Assembly (NCBI GenBank): GCA_031259205.1
Contig: JAIRLS010000140.1
Span: 1 to 10,351 of the forward strand
Origin: Bacteroidales bacterium
GTDB taxonomy: Bacteria > Bacteroidota > Bacteroidia > Bacteroidales > UBA4181
Reading direction: 5' to 3'
Length of the DNA: 10,351 nt
Shown: positions 1-6,244 of the stretch, in pieces
How the letters are laid out: every line of letters begins with the position of its first letter
Numbering within the stretch: the stretch's first letter is position 1
The notes under the pieces: model-generated
What the model saw: the letters and a program-made list of their open reading frames with translations, nothing else
What the model was told of the DNA's origin: nothing
Database searches by the model: none
Position numbers and translations under genes: made by a program

Positions 1-76
1 ATGAACAAAAAAATACTTACCTTTGTTGTCAGAAAATTTATTAAAAAAACAGTAAAAAATAATATATAGTTAATAG

Positions 77-157
77 TTAATGTATTACATCATACTGTGA
101 AACACATAACATCGCTACCACGATATTCAATGCTTCTTTGTTAAATTTTCTATCCAT
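77..157 (-). CDS. Possible 26-residue small protein, unrecognised
   Basis: A short minus-strand frame begins with MDRKFNKEAL and ends with a TAA at 77-79. It lies 17 bases downstream of the stop of another short frame (175-285), so the two could be read from one transcript. The product would have a charged N-terminus and a short hydrophobic stretch (NIVVAMLCV, about residues 11-19). No family is recognised and no Shine-Dalgarno sequence is obvious, which is normal for Bacteroidota. At this length an open frame may arise by chance. It is listed because the composition looks protein-like and because of the tandem arrangement. Confidence 0.2.
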   Translation of the reverse strand: MDRKFNKEALNIVVAMLCVSQYDVIH

Positions 158-174
158 TGTATTAAATTTATTTG

Positions 175-285
175 TTAAATTTCAGAGTGATGAGTGATGA
201 CTTTTGCATAGAAGTTGTCCGGATCTTCTGTCAAAAGATTTGGGAAAAGAATCGCTTTCATGCGATGAAATAAATCAGATGTCAT
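175..285 (-). pseudogene. Short frame resembling the N-terminus of a Bacteroides HU-like DNA-binding protein, probably a relic
   Basis: The 36-residue frame opens with MTSDLFHRMKAILF and continues through NLLTEDPDNFYAKVI before a TAA at 175-177. From memory this resembles the first 30-35 residues of the Bacteroidales DNA-binding proteins with an HU/IHF-like fold (DUF4469 group). Those open with a similar 'FHRxKAxL..NLLTxDPxDFxAxV' stretch and then run on for well over 100 more residues. Here the frame stops just after that stretch, and nothing downstream continues the family, so a truncated relic is the simplest reading. The open frame extends a further 15 codons upstream of the ATG. A minus-strand promoter-like pair lies about 290 bases upstream. 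The family match is recalled, not computed, so a genuine small protein remains possible. Confidence 0.35.
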
Positions 286-489
286 TTCTTTAATAAAATT
301 AAGGTTATTACTATTTTTTTCTTTATTATATTATAAGTATTATAATCGGAATTCTTCACAACGGAGTCCTACGGTTGCCGAGATCGACAACTTCTTAATC
401 CGCTTAAATATTTATTTATTTACTTTCATCGTTGTTTTTCAAGATGATACAAACCTTAAAAATAAATTGTGCTTCAAAGATGTCTAACC

Positions 490-570
490 TTTGACGACGT
501 CTAAAAATCCATTTCGGAGGCTTTTCATTAAGGATCGAAGGTCATTTACATTTGACGGGTCTAAAATTTT
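490..570 (+). repeat. Imperfect direct repeat TTTGACG..GTCTAAAA
   Basis: TTTGACGACGTCTAAAA at 490-506 recurs as TTTGACGGGTCTAAAA at 551-566, start-to-start distance 61 bases. GTCTAA occurs once more at 482-487 and TTTGACG-like sequence again at 569-574. It lies in the leader of the possible minus-strand transcript starting near 570. It could be a protein-binding site pair or chance. Confidence 0.4.
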
Positions 571-577
571 GACGTTA

Positions 578-608
578 CAAATATATAGTGTGAAAAATCA
601 TTTTGCAA
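578..608 (-). promoter_or_regulatory. Possible minus-strand Bacteroidota promoter
   Basis: On the minus strand TTG (608-606) is followed after 20 bases by TATATTTG (585-578), which fits the TTG/TTTG plus TAnnTTTG pattern. Transcription would start near 570 and run towards the two short frames at 285-77, leaving a leader of about 285 bases. Only the core triplet of the -33 element is present, and A+T-rich DNA produces such matches by chance. Confidence 0.3.
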
Positions 609-833
609 GTTTTTTTTTGTTAATTATTGTTAAAAATTATCACCCCCCATGTACTTGTCGATGAAAAGCAGTCCCACAAATGGACACAGACGATTGCGGA
701 CTGAACAGGGAGCGATCCGAATGTGTTGATAAGGAAAAAACATACATGCTTAATTTTTTTTCTGTTTTTCAATTCGCTATTTTAAACCGCGCGAAGTATA
801 GCGCCCGAATTTCTTCTTCGGATAAATTCAGTT

Positions 834-882
834 GAATAAGCATATCTTGCATTACCGAGGGGTTTTGCAAAGATGCTTATTC
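834..882. repeat. Inverted repeat GAATAAGCAT ... ATGCTTATTC
   Basis: A perfect 10-base inverted repeat (834-843 with 873-882) extended by imperfect pairing inward (CTT/AAG and GCA/TGC with bulges). The result is a stem-loop of 49 bases with a loop of roughly a dozen bases. No T-run follows on either strand, so it is not a standard terminator. It lies about 100 bases upstream of the DUF4199 promoter. Confidence 0.5.
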
Positions 883-978
883 ATTCTCTAATGCACAAAA
901 CGATACCGAGTAAAGAATAAATTATCATGGAAACGCTATCTTTCATTCGTAAAAAAACTTTTTTCATTTCGTGCGCGC

Positions 979-1009
979 TTGGAAATCGCAGAATTTTCAT
1001 GTAATTTTG
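979..1009 (+). promoter_or_regulatory. Promoter of the DUF4199-glycosyltransferase operon
   Basis: TTG at 979-981 is followed after 20 bases by TAATTTTG at 1002-1009, matching the Bacteroidota -33/-7 pattern. The expected transcription start is near 1016, about 15 bases before the ATG at 1032. There is no other credible start upstream, which supports both the promoter and the start codon. Confidence 0.6.
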
Positions 1010-1031
1010 TCCCTTTGGAATTAAAGTAAAT

Positions 1032-1535
1032 ATGTCATCCGATACTTCAAATATACAGGGTTTTTCCATGCGGCCGGCGATGACCGCAGGCGCGGTAACA
1101 GGCTGTTTAATGCTGTTTTCGTCCTTACTGCCGTTTGCTCAAATCATCAGTTTATGCGTTTTCTGCGGCGGCATCTATTACGGGACAGGGCTTTACCGTA
1201 AACACTTGGGGAGCGTCCATTTCGGGCGACTGTTTGGAGGCGGCGTCCTGACGGCTTTTTTTTCATCGGTGATCATTGCTTTTGCCGTTTATATCCTTGT
1301 AAAAGCAGTCAATCCTTCCCTGCTGGGGAAGTATCTGACTGCAGCGGAACAGATGCTGAAATCATCGGAACTTCCCGGGGAAACCGTCAGCCGGACGATG
1401 GAACAGTTCCGGTATCTCATTTCGCCCGGTTTCCTGTCATTTGCCGTCATCATTAGCTATACCCTGACAGGCGTCTTGGCAGCATTGATTTGCTCGCTTT
1501 TCCATGTTCGCCTCAATGCGCCTACCCGTTCGTAA
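1032..1535 (+). CDS. DUF4199 domain membrane protein
   Basis: A 167-residue integral membrane protein of the DUF4199 family, found almost only in Bacteroidota and of unknown function. Four hydrophobic segments are visible at about residues 14-35, 38-55, 68-91 and 134-157. A polar loop of about 40 residues (roughly 92-130) lies between the third and fourth. The first 12 residues are polar, so the N-terminus is probably cytoplasmic. The stop is only 12 bases before the glycosyltransferase start, so the two are surely co-transcribed. A DUF4199 gene directly before a DPM1-like glycosyltransferase is a recurrent Bacteroidales pair, which suggests a helper role in lipid-linked sugar transfer (inference). 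The ATG at 1032 follows a good promoter. A later ATG at residue 13 is possible but would leave no polar N-terminus. Confidence 0.85.
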   Translation: MSSDTSNIQGFSMRPAMTAGAVTGCLMLFSSLLPFAQIISLCVFCGGIYYGTGLYRKHLGSVHFGRLFGGGVLTAFFSSVIIAFAVYILVKAVNPSLLGKYLTAAEQMLKSSELPGETVSRTMEQFRYLISPGFLSFAVIISYTLTGVLAALICSLFHVRLNAPTRS

Positions 1536-1547
1536 TTCATTGTAAAC

Positions 1548-2498
1548 ATGGATATATCAATCATCATACCTTTGCTTGACGAAGCCGAATCGCTGTCCGA
1601 ACTTGCCGCATGGATTGACCGTGTGATGAAAAACCATCCCTATAGTTATGAAGTTATCATGATAGACGACGGCAGCCGGGATTCGTCGTGGAGTGTGATC
1701 AAAGAAATAGCCCAAAAATCCCCTCACGTCCATGCTATCCGTTTCCGGCGCAACTACGGAAAATCCGCCGCCCTGTACTGCGGGTTCAAGCAGGCGACCG
1801 GCGATGTGGTCATTACGATGGACGCAGATTTGCAGGACAGCCCGGACGAAATACCGGAACTGTACCGCATGATCAGGGATGAAGAATATGACTTAGTGTC
1901 GGGGTGGAAGAAAAAACGCTTCGACAGCAAACTGACAAAAAACTTTCCCTCTAAAATCTATAACGCTACCGCCCGCTGCATGACCGGTATTCGCCTGCAC
2001 GATATGAACTGCGGGATAAAAGCCTACCGTAACGATGTGGTCAAAAATATCGAAGTGTATGGCGAAATGCACCGCTACATACCGGTGTTGGCATACAAAG
2101 CCGGATTCACCCGCATAGGCGAAAAAGTGGTAGAACATCGCGCCCGCAGATTCGGCGTTTCAAAATTCGGGTGGACCCGTTTTATCAATGGATTTCTCGA
2201 CTTGTTGAGCATCCTGTTCGTATCCCGTTTCGGGAAAAAACCCATGCACCTGTTCGGATTGCTGGGAACGCTGATATTTATCGTCGGGTTCCTGTCTTCT
2301 GCCGGACTGGGAATCCAAAAATTGCACGCTCTTCATCAAGGGCTTAAGATGGATCTGGTGACGAACAGCCCGTATTTCTATTTCTCTCTTGTTTCAATGG
2401 TTCTCGGCACCCAATTATTTTTGGCAGGCTTTTTGGGGGAACTAATTTCAAGAAATTCGATAGAAAGAAATACCTATCAGATTAAAGAAGAATTATAA
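1548..2498 (+). CDS. Family 2 glycosyltransferase, DPM1/GtrB-like, membrane anchored
   Basis: A 316-residue glycosyltransferase of the GT-A fold. The N-terminal catalytic domain (about 1-225) carries the nucleotide-sugar motifs: SIIIPLLDEAES at the start, IDDGS (39-43), and a metal-binding DAD at 92-94 followed by LQD. Further conserved stretches are DMNCGIKAYR (152-161) and EMHRYIPVL (173-181). Two C-terminal transmembrane helices lie at about 235-255 and 278-299. This build is typical of enzymes that move a sugar from UDP- or GDP-sugar to polyprenyl phosphate on the cytoplasmic face of the inner membrane (DPM1, GtrB, ArnC). The actual sugar and acceptor cannot be read from sequence. It follows the DUF4199 gene by 12 bases and precedes the DUF3078 gene by 17 bases. 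A flippase-like gene at 4050 could act on a lipid-linked product, but that link is inference. Confidence 0.92.
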   Translation: MDISIIIPLLDEAESLSELAAWIDRVMKNHPYSYEVIMIDDGSRDSSWSVIKEIAQKSPHVHAIRFRRNYGKSAALYCGFKQATGDVVITMDADLQDSPDEIPELYRMIRDEEYDLVSGWKKKRFDSKLTKNFPSKIYNATARCMTGIRLHDMNCGIKAYRNDVVKNIEVYGEMHRYIPVLAYKAGFTRIGEKVVEHRARRFGVSKFGWTRFINGFLDLLSILFVSRFGKKPMHLFGLLGTLIFIVGFLSSAGLGIQKLHALHQGLKMDLVTNSPYFYFSLVSMVLGTQLFLAGFLGELISRNSIERNTYQIKEEL

Positions 2499-2515
2499 AT
2501 AGTGGACAGTTGACA

Positions 2516-3511
2516 ATGAAAAGGTTATATATCAGCGTGGGAGCCGTGTGGATGGCGTTGCAGTTGTGTCCTTCGGTACATGGGCAAAGCGACGCCTCTA
2601 TCAAAGCGGCCAAATCAACTGCCGCCGCCGCCGGATTGAAGAAATACCAGAAATTTTCCGGCAACGACGGCAAGCCATGGTTGTATGGCGGCGACGTTAC
2701 CCTGTCTTTTGCTTCCACTTCGCTGTCCAACTGGTCGGGCGGCGGCGAAGACCAAATCTCCATCGCTCCTGCGGTCAATCTGTATGCCAATTATAAAAAA
2801 GGAAAACGAACGTGGGAAAATTACGGGATTTTTAATTACAGCATCCAAAAAAACGGCGAACGAAAAGCCGTAAAAAACAGTGACAACATCAACCTGATTA
2901 CCAAAATAGGACAACAGATCACCCCTAAATGGTTTTATACTGCCTCCTTCCTTGTCTGTACCCAGTTTTCGCCGGGTTTCAAATATTCAGCCACCGACAC
3001 GGTCAGAGTGAGCGACTTTCTGGCGCCGGTGTCTCTTTTTCTCTCTATCGGTGTAGATTACCGCCCCAACAACAACATATCCGTCGTAATGTCGCCGCTG
3101 ATGGGGAAAGCCACTTATGCGCGGTCGGACGACATGCTGGTACTGTCCAATGCCGGATTGGTTACCACAGAAAAAGACTCTTCCGGAGCCGACGTCAAAA
3201 TCCCGCACAAATCGCGCTACGAACTGGGAGGAGGGCTGGTCGCCTCATGGAAGGGAAATACCTTAAAAAATAAGCTGTCCTGCGATACGCAGGTGGAATT
3301 GTTCTCCAACTATGCGAAACAGCCGGAAAATATCGACGTTACATGGCGGGTTATTGCCAAATATTTGATTTATAAAAATATCTCCTTCGACCTCAGATTC
3401 GACTTGCTGTTTGACGACGACAAAAAAACGACCGATGAAAACGGCCAGCTAAGAGGGGCAAAAATTCAAATGAAAAATTATGTGGGCGCAAGTTTGTTTT
3501 ACCAATTCTAA
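2516..3511 (+). CDS. DUF3078 outer-membrane beta-barrel protein
   Basis: A 331-residue exported protein of the Bacteroidota DUF3078 family, whose function is unknown. A signal peptide is clear: MKR, a hydrophobic core to about residue 19, then a likely cleavage after VHG at residue 23. The mature part has an alanine-rich start (about 30-40) and then alternating polar/aromatic strands such as WLYGGDVTLSFAS and YELGGGLVASWKG. It ends in YQF, the terminal aromatic residue expected of an outer-membrane barrel inserted by the BAM machine. The W/G-rich stretch SNWSGGGEDQ near residue 75 is characteristic of the family. The ATG at 2516 is preferred to an in-frame TTG at 2510, because it starts directly with the positively charged signal-peptide end. 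It lies 17 bases after the glycosyltransferase stop and is probably in the same transcript. Confidence 0.88.
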   Translation: MKRLYISVGAVWMALQLCPSVHGQSDASIKAAKSTAAAAGLKKYQKFSGNDGKPWLYGGDVTLSFASTSLSNWSGGGEDQISIAPAVNLYANYKKGKRTWENYGIFNYSIQKNGERKAVKNSDNINLITKIGQQITPKWFYTASFLVCTQFSPGFKYSATDTVRVSDFLAPVSLFLSIGVDYRPNNNISVVMSPLMGKATYARSDDMLVLSNAGLVTTEKDSSGADVKIPHKSRYELGGGLVASWKGNTLKNKLSCDTQVELFSNYAKQPENIDVTWRVIAKYLIYKNISFDLRFDLLFDDDKKTTDENGQLRGAKIQMKNYVGASLFYQF

Positions 3512-3524
3512 TTGATTATTTTTG

Positions 3525-3560
3525 CTGCCGGCTGTTTCACAGATCAGGCATGAGCCGCAG
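3525..3560 (+). terminator. Weak hairpin after the DUF3078 gene, possible terminator
   Basis: CTGCCGGCT (3525-3533) can pair with AGCCGCAG (3553-3560), with one bulged C and a loop of 19 bases. It starts 13 bases after the DUF3078 stop. There is no T-run behind it, so it is at best a poor intrinsic terminator or an mRNA-end hairpin. Confidence 0.2.
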
Positions 3561-3653
3561 AAGGTTCATTGCAACAGTTTCTTGGGACGGAAGGATATAT
3601 TAATTAGAATATTAAATACGAATTAAATTGATGATCATTATTAATGTAAAACA

Positions 3654-4013
3654 ATGGAAATAAAAGGAAAACTGATCAAAAAGATGCCGGTACAGACCGG
3701 ACAGGGACGTAGCGGAGAATGGAAAAAGCAAGAAATCATTCTCGAACAGGAAGGCGCTTATGCCCGTAAAGTGTGCATCGCCGTATGGGGCGATAAGATG
3801 GACGTCGCTTCGATGGAAGAAGGCGCCATGCTGAACATTGCCGTAGATGTGGAAAGCCGCGAATGGAACGACAAATGGTATACGGATGTGAAAGCATGGA
3901 AAATAGACGTATTGAGCGCAAGCCAGCCGTCTCAGTCAGACGATTACCCGCCGCCACCGCCGCCGCCGCCGCCATCTTTTGAAAGCAATCAACCGGATGA
4001 TTTGCCGTTTTAG
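3654..4013 (+). CDS. DUF3127 OB-fold-like protein with an SSB-type acidic tail
   Basis: A 119-residue soluble protein of the DUF3127 family, widespread in Bacteroidota. The globular part (about 1-87) runs from MEIKGKLIKKMPVQ through the conserved WKKQEIILE, VCIAVWGDKMD and EWNDKWYTDVKAWKI, consistent with a small OB-like beta-barrel. A linker follows with nine consecutive prolines (99-107), encoded by a CCG/CCA run at 3948-3974. The protein ends in acidic DDLPF, very like the DDIPF tip by which single-stranded DNA-binding protein (SSB) recruits repair and replication enzymes. Globular domain, flexible linker and acidic tip together look like SSB, so a role at single-stranded nucleic acid is a fair inference, though unproven. 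It is preceded by 142 non-coding bases without an obvious TAnnTTTG box. The flippase-like gene starts 36 bases downstream. Confidence 0.85.
   Translation: MEIKGKLIKKMPVQTGQGRSGEWKKQEIILEQEGAYARKVCIAVWGDKMDVASMEEGAMLNIAVDVESREWNDKWYTDVKAWKIDVLSASQPSQSDDYPPPPPPPPPSFESNQPDDLPF
3948..3974 (+). repeat. CCG/CCA triplet run encoding nine prolines
   Basis: Nine consecutive proline codons (seven CCG, two CCA) inside the DUF3127 gene. Such a triplet run is prone to slippage in steps of three bases, changing linker length without breaking the frame. Translation of nine prolines in a row would depend on elongation factor P. Confidence 0.9.
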
Positions 4014-4049
4014 CTTTCGGCCTTATCCCTGTTATCCAAGCCCGAAGCC

Positions 4050-5138
4050 ATGAGTCCTTCTCCCCATCCGTTCGGCAGTATCAAGGTATCGAAAATTATT
4101 TTTCCGATTGTCATTGGCGTAGGCGTAGTGGCATGGCTGTTTTGGCGCGAGTTTGATCCGAAAGCATTCGACTGCATGGCTTTTACGTGGAGGGGGGCCG
4201 TCTTTTTGCTGCTGGCTTTCATCCTGATGTTTTCGCGCGACTTCGGTTACATGGTACGCATCAAAGTGCTTTCCGGCAACAAACTGACGTGGCGACAAGC
4301 TTTCCGAATCATTATGCTGTGGGAATTTACCTCTGCCGTAACGCCCTCCGCTATCGGCGGAACAAGCCTTGCCATTCTCTTTGTCAATAAAGAAGGCATC
4401 AGTTTGGGGAAAAGTTCGGCTATCGTTTTGGCCACCTCGTTTCTGGACGAACTGTATTTCATTGTCATGTTCCCGATTCTGCTGCTGGCCGTAAACATCC
4501 ACAGGCTGTTTACCATTGGCGATCATAGCGGCTCTTTCATCAACGAATTTTTCTGGTTCGCTATTATCGGCTATTCCATCAAGGTAGTCTACACGATAGT
4601 GGTCAGCTACGGGCTGTTTGTAAATCCGCGCGGGCTGAAATGGTTGCTGCTCCAAATTTTCCGTTTGCCGTTCCTGAAACGGTGGAAACATCAAATCAAC
4701 GAAGCAGGCTATGAAATCATTGTCAGTTCACGCGAACTGCGCCGCCAATCCTTCATGTTCTGGGTAAAGGCTTTCGGATCGACTATCTTTTCATGGACTT
4801 CCCGCTACTGGGTGGTCAATATGATCATACTGGCCTTCTTTTTCATGCCCAAGTTCGGAGATCATTTCCTTATCTTTGCGCGGCAGTTCGTCATGTGGAT
4901 CATGCAACTGATAGCGCCCACTCCCGGCGGCAGCGGTTTTGCAGAAGGCATCTTTACACGCTATCTCAGCGATGTGATGCCGATAGACAACCTTGAAATC
5001 GCCAGTTCTCTTGCCGTCGTTCTCGCACTGCTGTGGCGATTAATCAGCTATTATCCCTACCTGATTATCGGCGCGTTCATCGTCCCGAAGTGGATCAAAA
5101 ACAAATTCGCCGATAAAAATGACACTTCACCAGCATAA
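4050..5138 (+). CDS. Flippase-like membrane protein (YbhN/AglD, LPG synthase transmembrane family)
   Basis: A 362-residue polytopic inner-membrane protein with about eight hydrophobic segments. It belongs to the UPF0104/YbhN/AglD group, which shares its fold with the transmembrane half of lysylphosphatidylglycerol synthase (MprF). Family signatures are TPSAIGGTS in the first third and APTPGGSGFAEG near residue 290, the usual 'P-PGG-G--E' loop. The soluble aminoacyl-transfer domain of MprF is absent, so it is not a lysyl-PG synthase. The family is thought to move lipid-linked substrates across the membrane, but the substrate is unknown. The gene follows the DUF3127 gene by 36 bases and ends five bases before nadD, so it and nadD are almost certainly co-transcribed. 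Its nearness to the glycosyltransferase at 1548 is suggestive but not proof of a shared pathway. Confidence 0.88.
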   Translation: MSPSPHPFGSIKVSKIIFPIVIGVGVVAWLFWREFDPKAFDCMAFTWRGAVFLLLAFILMFSRDFGYMVRIKVLSGNKLTWRQAFRIIMLWEFTSAVTPSAIGGTSLAILFVNKEGISLGKSSAIVLATSFLDELYFIVMFPILLLAVNIHRLFTIGDHSGSFINEFFWFAIIGYSIKVVYTIVVSYGLFVNPRGLKWLLLQIFRLPFLKRWKHQINEAGYEIIVSSRELRRQSFMFWVKAFGSTIFSWTSRYWVVNMIILAFFFMPKFGDHFLIFARQFVMWIMQLIAPTPGGSGFAEGIFTRYLSDVMPIDNLEIASSLAVVLALLWRLISYYPYLIIGAFIVPKWIKNKFADKNDTSPA

Positions 5139-5143
5139 CGGAC

Positions 5144-5734
5144 ATGCATACCGGCCTGTTTTTCGGTTCGTTTAACCCGGTACATATCGGGCATCTGGCC
5201 ATAGCCAACTACATGCTGGAATTTACAGACATGGAACAATTGTGGTTTGTGGTCAGTCCGCACAATCCGTTCAAGCATCGGCACTCTCTGCTGCCCGAAC
5301 GGGACCGGCTGCATCTGGTCAATCTCGCCATTGAACCGTATCCGCAGTACAAGGCGAGCGACATCGAATTTAAAATGCCAAAACCTTCGTACACTATCGA
5401 CACACTGGTACGCCTGTCGGAAAAATACCCCCAACACCGCTTTTCCCTCATCATGGGATCGGACAATCTCGAATCATTCCGAAAATGGAAAAATCACGAA
5501 GCCATCGTCGCACAGTACCACCGCTATATCTACCCGCGCCCCGATTCGTCCGGAAAACCGGAAAATATCGAAAACGCCACTGTCGCAGGCGCTCCGCAGA
5601 TGAACATTTCTTCCTCGTTTATCCGCTCATCCATTGCGCAGGGGAAAGACCTACCCTTTTTCATGCCCGAAAAAGTATATCAATACATTAGGGAAATGCA
5701 TTTTTACCTCCCTTCACCGTCGGAAATCGGATAA
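5144..5734 (+). CDS. nadD: Nicotinate-nucleotide adenylyltransferase
   Basis: A 196-residue cytoplasmic enzyme that joins ATP and nicotinate mononucleotide to make deamido-NAD, the step before NAD synthetase. Clear nucleotidyltransferase signatures are present: GSFNPVHIGH (8-17) with the HxGH histidines H14 and H17, SPHNPFK (38-44), PSYTIDTL (81-88), MGSDN (104-108), and the C-terminal ATP-binding ISSSFIR (155-161). Length is normal for bacterial NadD. The ATG at 5144 lies five bases after the flippase-like stop, and the protein begins directly with the first beta-strand, so no earlier start is needed. It is probably translated from the flippase transcript. No RNA element of the NAD-sensing kind was noticed upstream. 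A promoter for the next operon lies 34 bases after its stop. Confidence 0.95.
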   Translation: MHTGLFFGSFNPVHIGHLAIANYMLEFTDMEQLWFVVSPHNPFKHRHSLLPERDRLHLVNLAIEPYPQYKASDIEFKMPKPSYTIDTLVRLSEKYPQHRFSLIMGSDNLESFRKWKNHEAIVAQYHRYIYPRPDSSGKPENIENATVAGAPQMNISSSFIRSSIAQGKDLPFFMPEKVYQYIREMHFYLPSPSEIG

Positions 5735-5767
5735 TGTCCTCAACAACAGACGGATTCTCGATTTTTC

Positions 5768-5798
5768 TTGGAAATCTCAAAAGTTTCGTGTATGTTTG
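5768..5798 (+). promoter_or_regulatory. Promoter of the thioesterase-ketosynthase operon
   Basis: TTG at 5768-5770 is followed after 20 bases by TATGTTTG at 5791-5798, the Bacteroidota -33/-7 pattern. The expected start is near 5805, leaving a leader of about 23 bases before the ATG at 5828. This makes the three downstream genes an independent unit from nadD. Confidence 0.6.
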
Positions 5799-5827
5799 TC
5801 GGTTTTTTATGTATTTTTTAATTTGAT

Positions 5828-6244
5828 ATGCAGGAGTTAAAAGTTTCCAAAGAGATAACCGTTCGGTTTAACGAGGTCGATTCGATGAGCATCGTGTGGC
5901 ATGGTTCGTATGCGCTCTATTTTGAGGACGCGCGGTCTGCTTTCGGCGAAAAATACGGATTGGGCTATCTTGATATTTTTTCGCACGGATACTATGCCCC
6001 GCTGGTCGATTTGTCTTTTCGGTTCAAGCATCCGTTGATTTTCGGAGATACAGCGCGAGTGGACGCCATCTACCAACCGGTAGACGCTGCCAAAATCGTT
6101 TTCAATTACGAGATTTACAGCCACAACCGCCTGATAGCCGACGGTAAATCCACACAAGTCTTCTTGGATCGAAAGAACTACCAGCTTGTTTGGAACAACC
6201 CGTCGTTTTACGAAAAGTGGAAAAAGAAACATCAGTTAATATGA
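5828..6244 (+). CDS. Acyl-CoA/acyl-ACP thioesterase, 4HBT hotdog fold (YbgC/FadM-like)
   Basis: A 138-residue single hotdog-domain protein of the 4-hydroxybenzoyl-CoA thioesterase group. The N-terminal signature VRFNEVDSMSIVWHGSYAL carries the conserved Asp (D18), which acts as general base or nucleophile aid in this group. It is followed by the YFEDAR helix (31-36), and the rest matches the usual beta-sheet pattern. Such enzymes release acyl chains from CoA or carrier protein in the cytoplasm as dimers or tetramers. The protein is first in a three-gene operon. Its TGA stop overlaps the ketosynthase start by four bases (ATGA), so the products are probably made in balance. Related thioesterases accompany ketosynthases in aryl-polyene and flexirubin-type clusters, and such a job is the most likely one here. 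The substrate is not predictable. Confidence 0.85.
   Translation: MQELKVSKEITVRFNEVDSMSIVWHGSYALYFEDARSAFGEKYGLGYLDIFSHGYYAPLVDLSFRFKHPLIFGDTARVDAIYQPVDAAKIVFNYEIYSHNRLIADGKSTQVFLDRKNYQLVWNNPSFYEKWKKKHQLI

Larger units (their letters stand above)
1..1031. other. Long A+T-rich intergenic region without a confident gene
   Basis: About 1 kb with many stop codons in all frames and long A/T runs. It contains two short minus-strand reading frames (77-157 and 175-285), a minus-strand promoter-like pair (578-608), an imperfect direct repeat (490-506 and 551-566), a small inverted repeat (374-391) and a larger hairpin (834-882). It ends with the promoter of the DUF4199 gene. A TAnnTTTG box on the plus strand at 18-25 has no visible gene behind it, and its -33 element would lie outside the window. 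The stretch at about 650-725 is richer in G+C than its surroundings, but no recognisable product was found there. The region could be a long regulatory spacer or the worn remains of former genes. Confidence 0.6.

Noticed and set aside
769..876. 35-codon minus-strand frame ending LSEEEIRALYFARFKIAN
   Set aside because: The peptide looks protein-like, but no family was recognised and the frame coincides with the 834-882 hairpin. Too short to call.
881..1069. 62-codon minus-strand frame upstream of and overlapping the DUF4199 start
   Set aside because: It covers the promoter and start of the DUF4199 gene, has no recognisable motif, and is short enough to arise by chance.
2510..2515. TTG start two codons upstream of the DUF3078 ATG
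   Set aside because: The ATG at 2516 begins a standard signal peptide. The TTG adds nothing and has no supporting signal.
4032..4694. 220-codon minus-strand frame opposite the flippase-like gene
   Set aside because: The product is rich in Q, H, R and D, as expected from the reverse of hydrophobic codons. The plus-strand gene has clear family motifs.
6190..6240. Upstream in-frame ATG for the ketosynthase
   Set aside because: It lies inside the thioesterase gene. The ATGA overlap at 6241 matches the coupling seen at the next junction, and the protein there starts with the expected first strand.
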